A DNA stretch of 64,000 nucleotides from Ancylobacter polymorphus (GTDB taxonomy: Bacteria > Pseudomonadota > Alphaproteobacteria > Rhizobiales > Xanthobacteraceae). The position numbers and the translations under genes are program-made. The stretch lies in contig NZ_CP083239.1 in NCBI RefSeq assembly GCF_022836935.1, positions 1,491,501 through 1,555,500 on the forward strand. The letters are read 5' to 3'. Numbering within the stretch: position 1 is the first letter of the stretch; each line of letters starts with the position of its first letter. This document shows, one piece after another, positions 61,721 through 64,000 of this stretch. A model generated the notes under the pieces. The model saw nothing but the letters and a program-made list of their open reading frames with translations, did no database searches and was not told the origin of the DNA.

Positions 61721-61982
61721 GGGCGATTGCGTCCGCGCGCAGGAGCAGCGCGAACCGCGAATCACGGGGTGTTGAGACACCCCGCGTGGCCTGGGACGTC
61801 GGCGATTTCCGATGATGAGGGGCCGAAGACTGCCGCGGCTCAGAAGTGGAGGCGGAAAAGCGGCCAGGAAAACCTGGCCGGATCCGGCTCCCAGCCGAAG
61901 CGGACATCGAGCGACGCGGCCCCGATGCGGACGAAGCGACCGCATGCCCCGCCTATGTGGCGCAAAAGGGTGGTGATTTCAA
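61721..61982 (-). promoter_or_regulatory. promoter and structured leader of the DEAD-box helicase gene
   Basis: On the minus strand TTGAAA (61982-61977), 17 bp and CACATA (61959-61954) form a plausible promoter leaving a leader of over 200 nt. It contains two perfect hairpins: CGGCCAGG-AAAA-CCTGGCCG (61861-61880) and CGGGGTGT-TGAG-ACACCCCG (61765-61784). No upstream ORF was chosen. Confidence 0.5.
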
Positions 61983-62013
61983 GGCGTCATCGCTCAGGCT
62001 ATAAGCTTCGGCC

Positions 62014-62742
62014 ATGTATCCTGACGTGGTCGGCCTTCGCAGCTTCTATGCCCAGCCCATCGGCGTGGTGACGCGCCGCCTTGTCGGCCGCGCCATTCGC
62101 GCCCGCGCCGGCAACATGCGCGGGCTTTCCGTTCTCGGCATGGGCTATGCCACGCCCTATCTCGGCATGTTCCGCGAGGAATGCGAGCGCGCCCTCGCCT
62201 TCATGCCGGGCGCGCAGGGGGTGACGCGCTGGCCCTCGGCGGCGCCGACGCTGGCCGCGCTGGTGGACGAGACCGAACTGCCGCTGCGCGCCGGCATGAT
62301 TGACCGGGTCATCGCCGTGCATCTTTTGGAGATGACGCCCGATGCCGGCGAGGTTCTGCGCGAGGTGTGGCGGGTGCTGGCGCCGGGCGGGCGGCTGATC
62401 TGCGTGGTGCCGAGCCGGCGCGGCGTGTGGGCGCGCACCGAGAACAACCCGTTCGGCCATGGGCGCCCCTTCTCGCGCACCCAGATCACGGATCTGTTGC
62501 GCGGCGCGCTGTTCACGCCCGTGGGCTGGGACGAGGCGCTCTATATGCCGCCGGTGCCGCGCAACTGGTTCCTGCGCTCGGCCGTGGCGTGGGAGCGCGT
62601 GGGCGCCACGCTGGCGCTGCCCTTTGCCGGCGTGCACGTCGTCGAGGCGACGAAGCAGGTCTACAAGCCGGTCCCCACCAAGCGCCGCGCCCGCCTGACC
62701 GTGTTCGAGCCCGTGATGGCGCCGCAGCCGATGGGGGGGTGA
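62014..62742 (+). CDS. class I SAM-dependent methyltransferase
   Basis: A 242-aa protein with a methyltransferase core: LSVLGMGYATPYLGMF (motif I region), DRVIAVHLLEMTPDAGEVL and REVWRVLAPGGRLICVVPSR (motif III region). A conserved family member in Hyphomicrobiales, often beside a glyoxalase II gene; the substrate is unknown. Confidence 0.86.
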   Translation: MYPDVVGLRSFYAQPIGVVTRRLVGRAIRARAGNMRGLSVLGMGYATPYLGMFREECERALAFMPGAQGVTRWPSAAPTLAALVDETELPLRAGMIDRVIAVHLLEMTPDAGEVLREVWRVLAPGGRLICVVPSRRGVWARTENNPFGHGRPFSRTQITDLLRGALFTPVGWDEALYMPPVPRNWFLRSAVAWERVGATLALPFAGVHVVEATKQVYKPVPTKRRARLTVFEPVMAPQPMGG

Positions 62743-62802
62743 AGGGGTACGGGCTTCGACCATGAATGGTATCTTGCGCAAAATCAGTTCTAGGAGTGTC
62801 TG

Positions 62803-63669
62803 ATGGGCGAGGCAAAGCGGCGCAGGGCAATCGATCCTAGGCACGGGAAGCCATGGCGTGGCCTGGTTGTGTCGCCTCCCATCGAATCTTCCGGCAATCG
62901 ACTTCTGATGAAGTCGGGCGCTCTCGATCCGCAGGAGCTTCGATCAAATCTCCTTTTCTGGGACCGACTGGATTTTCCTGAACAGAACATTATTCATATC
63001 GGATTGGATAATGACGCTCAGTTTCTGGAAGAAGCAGGGGTGCTACAGAGATCAAAAGTGCTCTTTTCCGGCAGTGGCGACATGGCAGAGATATATAGGA
63101 ATCTTCATGTCGAAGCCTTTCGTCGGCTTGATCAAGAGAAGCCAGGTCGATGGAGTCTAGCCACCGGAGAGCGCTCTATTTCATTCGGAGATCATGCGCT
63201 TCAGCAGGGTAGGGGCGCGCTTGTTCGATTGTATGGCGCGATCCCGGTTCCTGATAAAGATGTTCCTCTTGCAGATATTCTGGAATTCCGACTGCGTCGC
63301 AGCGACGAGTTGCTCGCACTCCGAACCCATCTGGAGTCCGTTTATCAGCGTGTTATAAGCGCAGGAGATGGTGAGCTGGCTTGGAATACGGAGGTCGAAG
63401 CGCTGCAGCGAGCCATCCAAGATCACATAAAGACTTCAAGAGAGACAAGTTTTCGTCTCCGCCTAGCGGATATAAGCGCCAGCTTGAATTTGCTTCCAAT
63501 AGGGGCCAGTGCAATTACGGCCTATTCTACTGGGCTGCCTATGGTGCCCTCGCTGGTAGCGGGTGCTATGCTAGGTATCAGTCTGGACGTGGGTGCCGCC
63601 CTCAAACGGCATCGGGCGTCTCCAACTCCTTTCCAATATGTCACCTCTTATCATCAAGAGGTCTTTTGA
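62803..63669 (+). CDS. uncharacterised protein of foreign composition
   Basis: A 288-aa protein with clearly lower GC and less biased codons than its neighbours. It begins MGEAKRRRAIDPRHGKPWRG, a basic start seen in several unrelated small families. The middle is a mixed alpha-helical region without catalytic motifs, and residues about 220-260 (SLNLLPIGASAITAYS onward) are hydrophobic and could be two membrane helices or a buried core. It could belong to the DUF6236 group, but I cannot confirm this. It separates a methyltransferase gene from metW. Confidence 0.65.
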   Translation: MGEAKRRRAIDPRHGKPWRGLVVSPPIESSGNRLLMKSGALDPQELRSNLLFWDRLDFPEQNIIHIGLDNDAQFLEEAGVLQRSKVLFSGSGDMAEIYRNLHVEAFRRLDQEKPGRWSLATGERSISFGDHALQQGRGALVRLYGAIPVPDKDVPLADILEFRLRRSDELLALRTHLESVYQRVISAGDGELAWNTEVEALQRAIQDHIKTSRETSFRLRLADISASLNLLPIGASAITAYSTGLPMVPSLVAGAMLGISLDVGAALKRHRASPTPFQYVTSYHQEVF

Positions 63670-63676
63670 TCCCCGC

Positions 63677-64000
63677 TCACCCCTTCCGCGACAGCAGGAA
63701 CACCGCCTGTTCGCCGAGCAGGTTCCACACTGCCCAGGGCAGGTTGAAGCGCACCGGGTGGCCATAGCCGTTGAGCGCGGCGGCGCGGTCGATGCGGGCA
63801 CCCACCTCTTCCACCAGCGCGACGAAGTCGCGGATGGTGCAGAAATGGATGTTGGGCGTGTCGTACCAGCTGTAGGGCAGATTTTCCGTGCTCGGCATCC
63901 GCCCGTTCAGCAACAGGTCGAGCCGCATCCGCCAGAAGCCGAAATTGGGGAAGGAGACGATGGCGTGGCTGCCGACCCGTAGCATCTGCTCCAGCACCCA
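63677..64000 (-). CDS. metW: methionine biosynthesis protein MetW, 5' part beyond window
   Basis: The last 107 residues of MetW: SFPNFGFWRMRLDLLLNGRM, SWYDTPNIHFCTIRDF and LLGEQAVFLLSRKG are family text. MetW acts with homoserine O-acetyltransferase MetX, which is expected just beyond the right edge. It converges on the foreign gene with a 7-bp gap. Confidence 0.93.
   Translation of the reverse strand, partial: WVLEQMLRVGSHAIVSFPNFGFWRMRLDLLLNGRMPSTENLPYSWYDTPNIHFCTIRDFVALVEEVGARIDRAAALNGYGHPVRFNLPWAVWNLLGEQAVFLLSRKG

Overview
This window reads as chromosome of a GC-rich alphaproteobacterium, most likely of the Hyphomicrobiales (Rhizobiales). The gene orders rplU-rpmA-GNAT-obgE-proB, acnA divergent from ccmAB, atpHAGDC and ccoNOQP-GHIS, together with a DUF2794 gene, all point that way. 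The genus cannot be fixed from the sequence. Oxalate, formate and C1-type functions together with a cbb3 oxidase would suit a methylotroph-like member of the Xanthobacteraceae, but that is inference.

Layout. 0.3-10.8 kb: a complete cbb3 oxidase locus (ccoNOQP, then the ccoGHIS assembly genes), three membrane or exported proteins, and a Crp/Fnr-family regulator. 10.9-11.8 kb: a cobalamin riboswitch in front of a CbiM-like permease gene. 11.9-15.4 kb: two CaiB-type CoA-transferases around an HMG-CoA-lyase-like gene. 15.5-19.6 kb: ribosomal proteins L21 and L27, an acetyltransferase, ObgE and ProB. 19.6-20.9 kb: an AT-rich PIN-like gene that looks acquired. 21-26.4 kb: a serine hydrolase and a PotABCD-type ABC transporter. 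26.5-27.7 kb: a Tat-exported bicupin oxalate decarboxylase.

27.9-40.4 kb is a selenium locus. On the minus strand lie fdoG (with an in-frame UGA read as selenocysteine and a recognisable SECIS hairpin), fdoH, fdoI, fdhE, selA, selB and selC. On the plus strand lie a TlpA-like protein, a Tat-exported transglutaminase-like protein and selD. SelD makes selenophosphate, SelA charges tRNA-Sec, SelB delivers it at the SECIS, and FdoGHI is the selenoenzyme. Oxalate decarboxylase next door produces formate, which this formate dehydrogenase could oxidise. 40.5-44.6 kb carries larA-larC-larE-larB, a lactate-racemase-type enzyme with the full nickel-pincer cofactor pathway.

44.6-49.2 kb: an SDR-type reductase, the agmatine-to-putrescine pair aguA/aguB with a DUF2794 gene, a possible small RNA and a DUF1223 thioredoxin-like protein. 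49.5-53.7 kb: aconitase divergent from ccmAB. 54.1-59.0 kb: the F1 ATP synthase operon atpHAGDC with a strong terminator. 59.1-64.0 kb: tenA, infA, a DEAD-box helicase with a structured leader, a methyltransferase, a second compositionally odd gene and the 3' part of metW.

The points most worth a second look are the selB frame running through selC, a mobile palindromic repeat translated inside larC, the two AT-rich single-gene insertions, and an uncharacterised exported TlpA/transglutaminase pair within the selenium locus. No CRISPR array, prophage or insertion sequence was seen.
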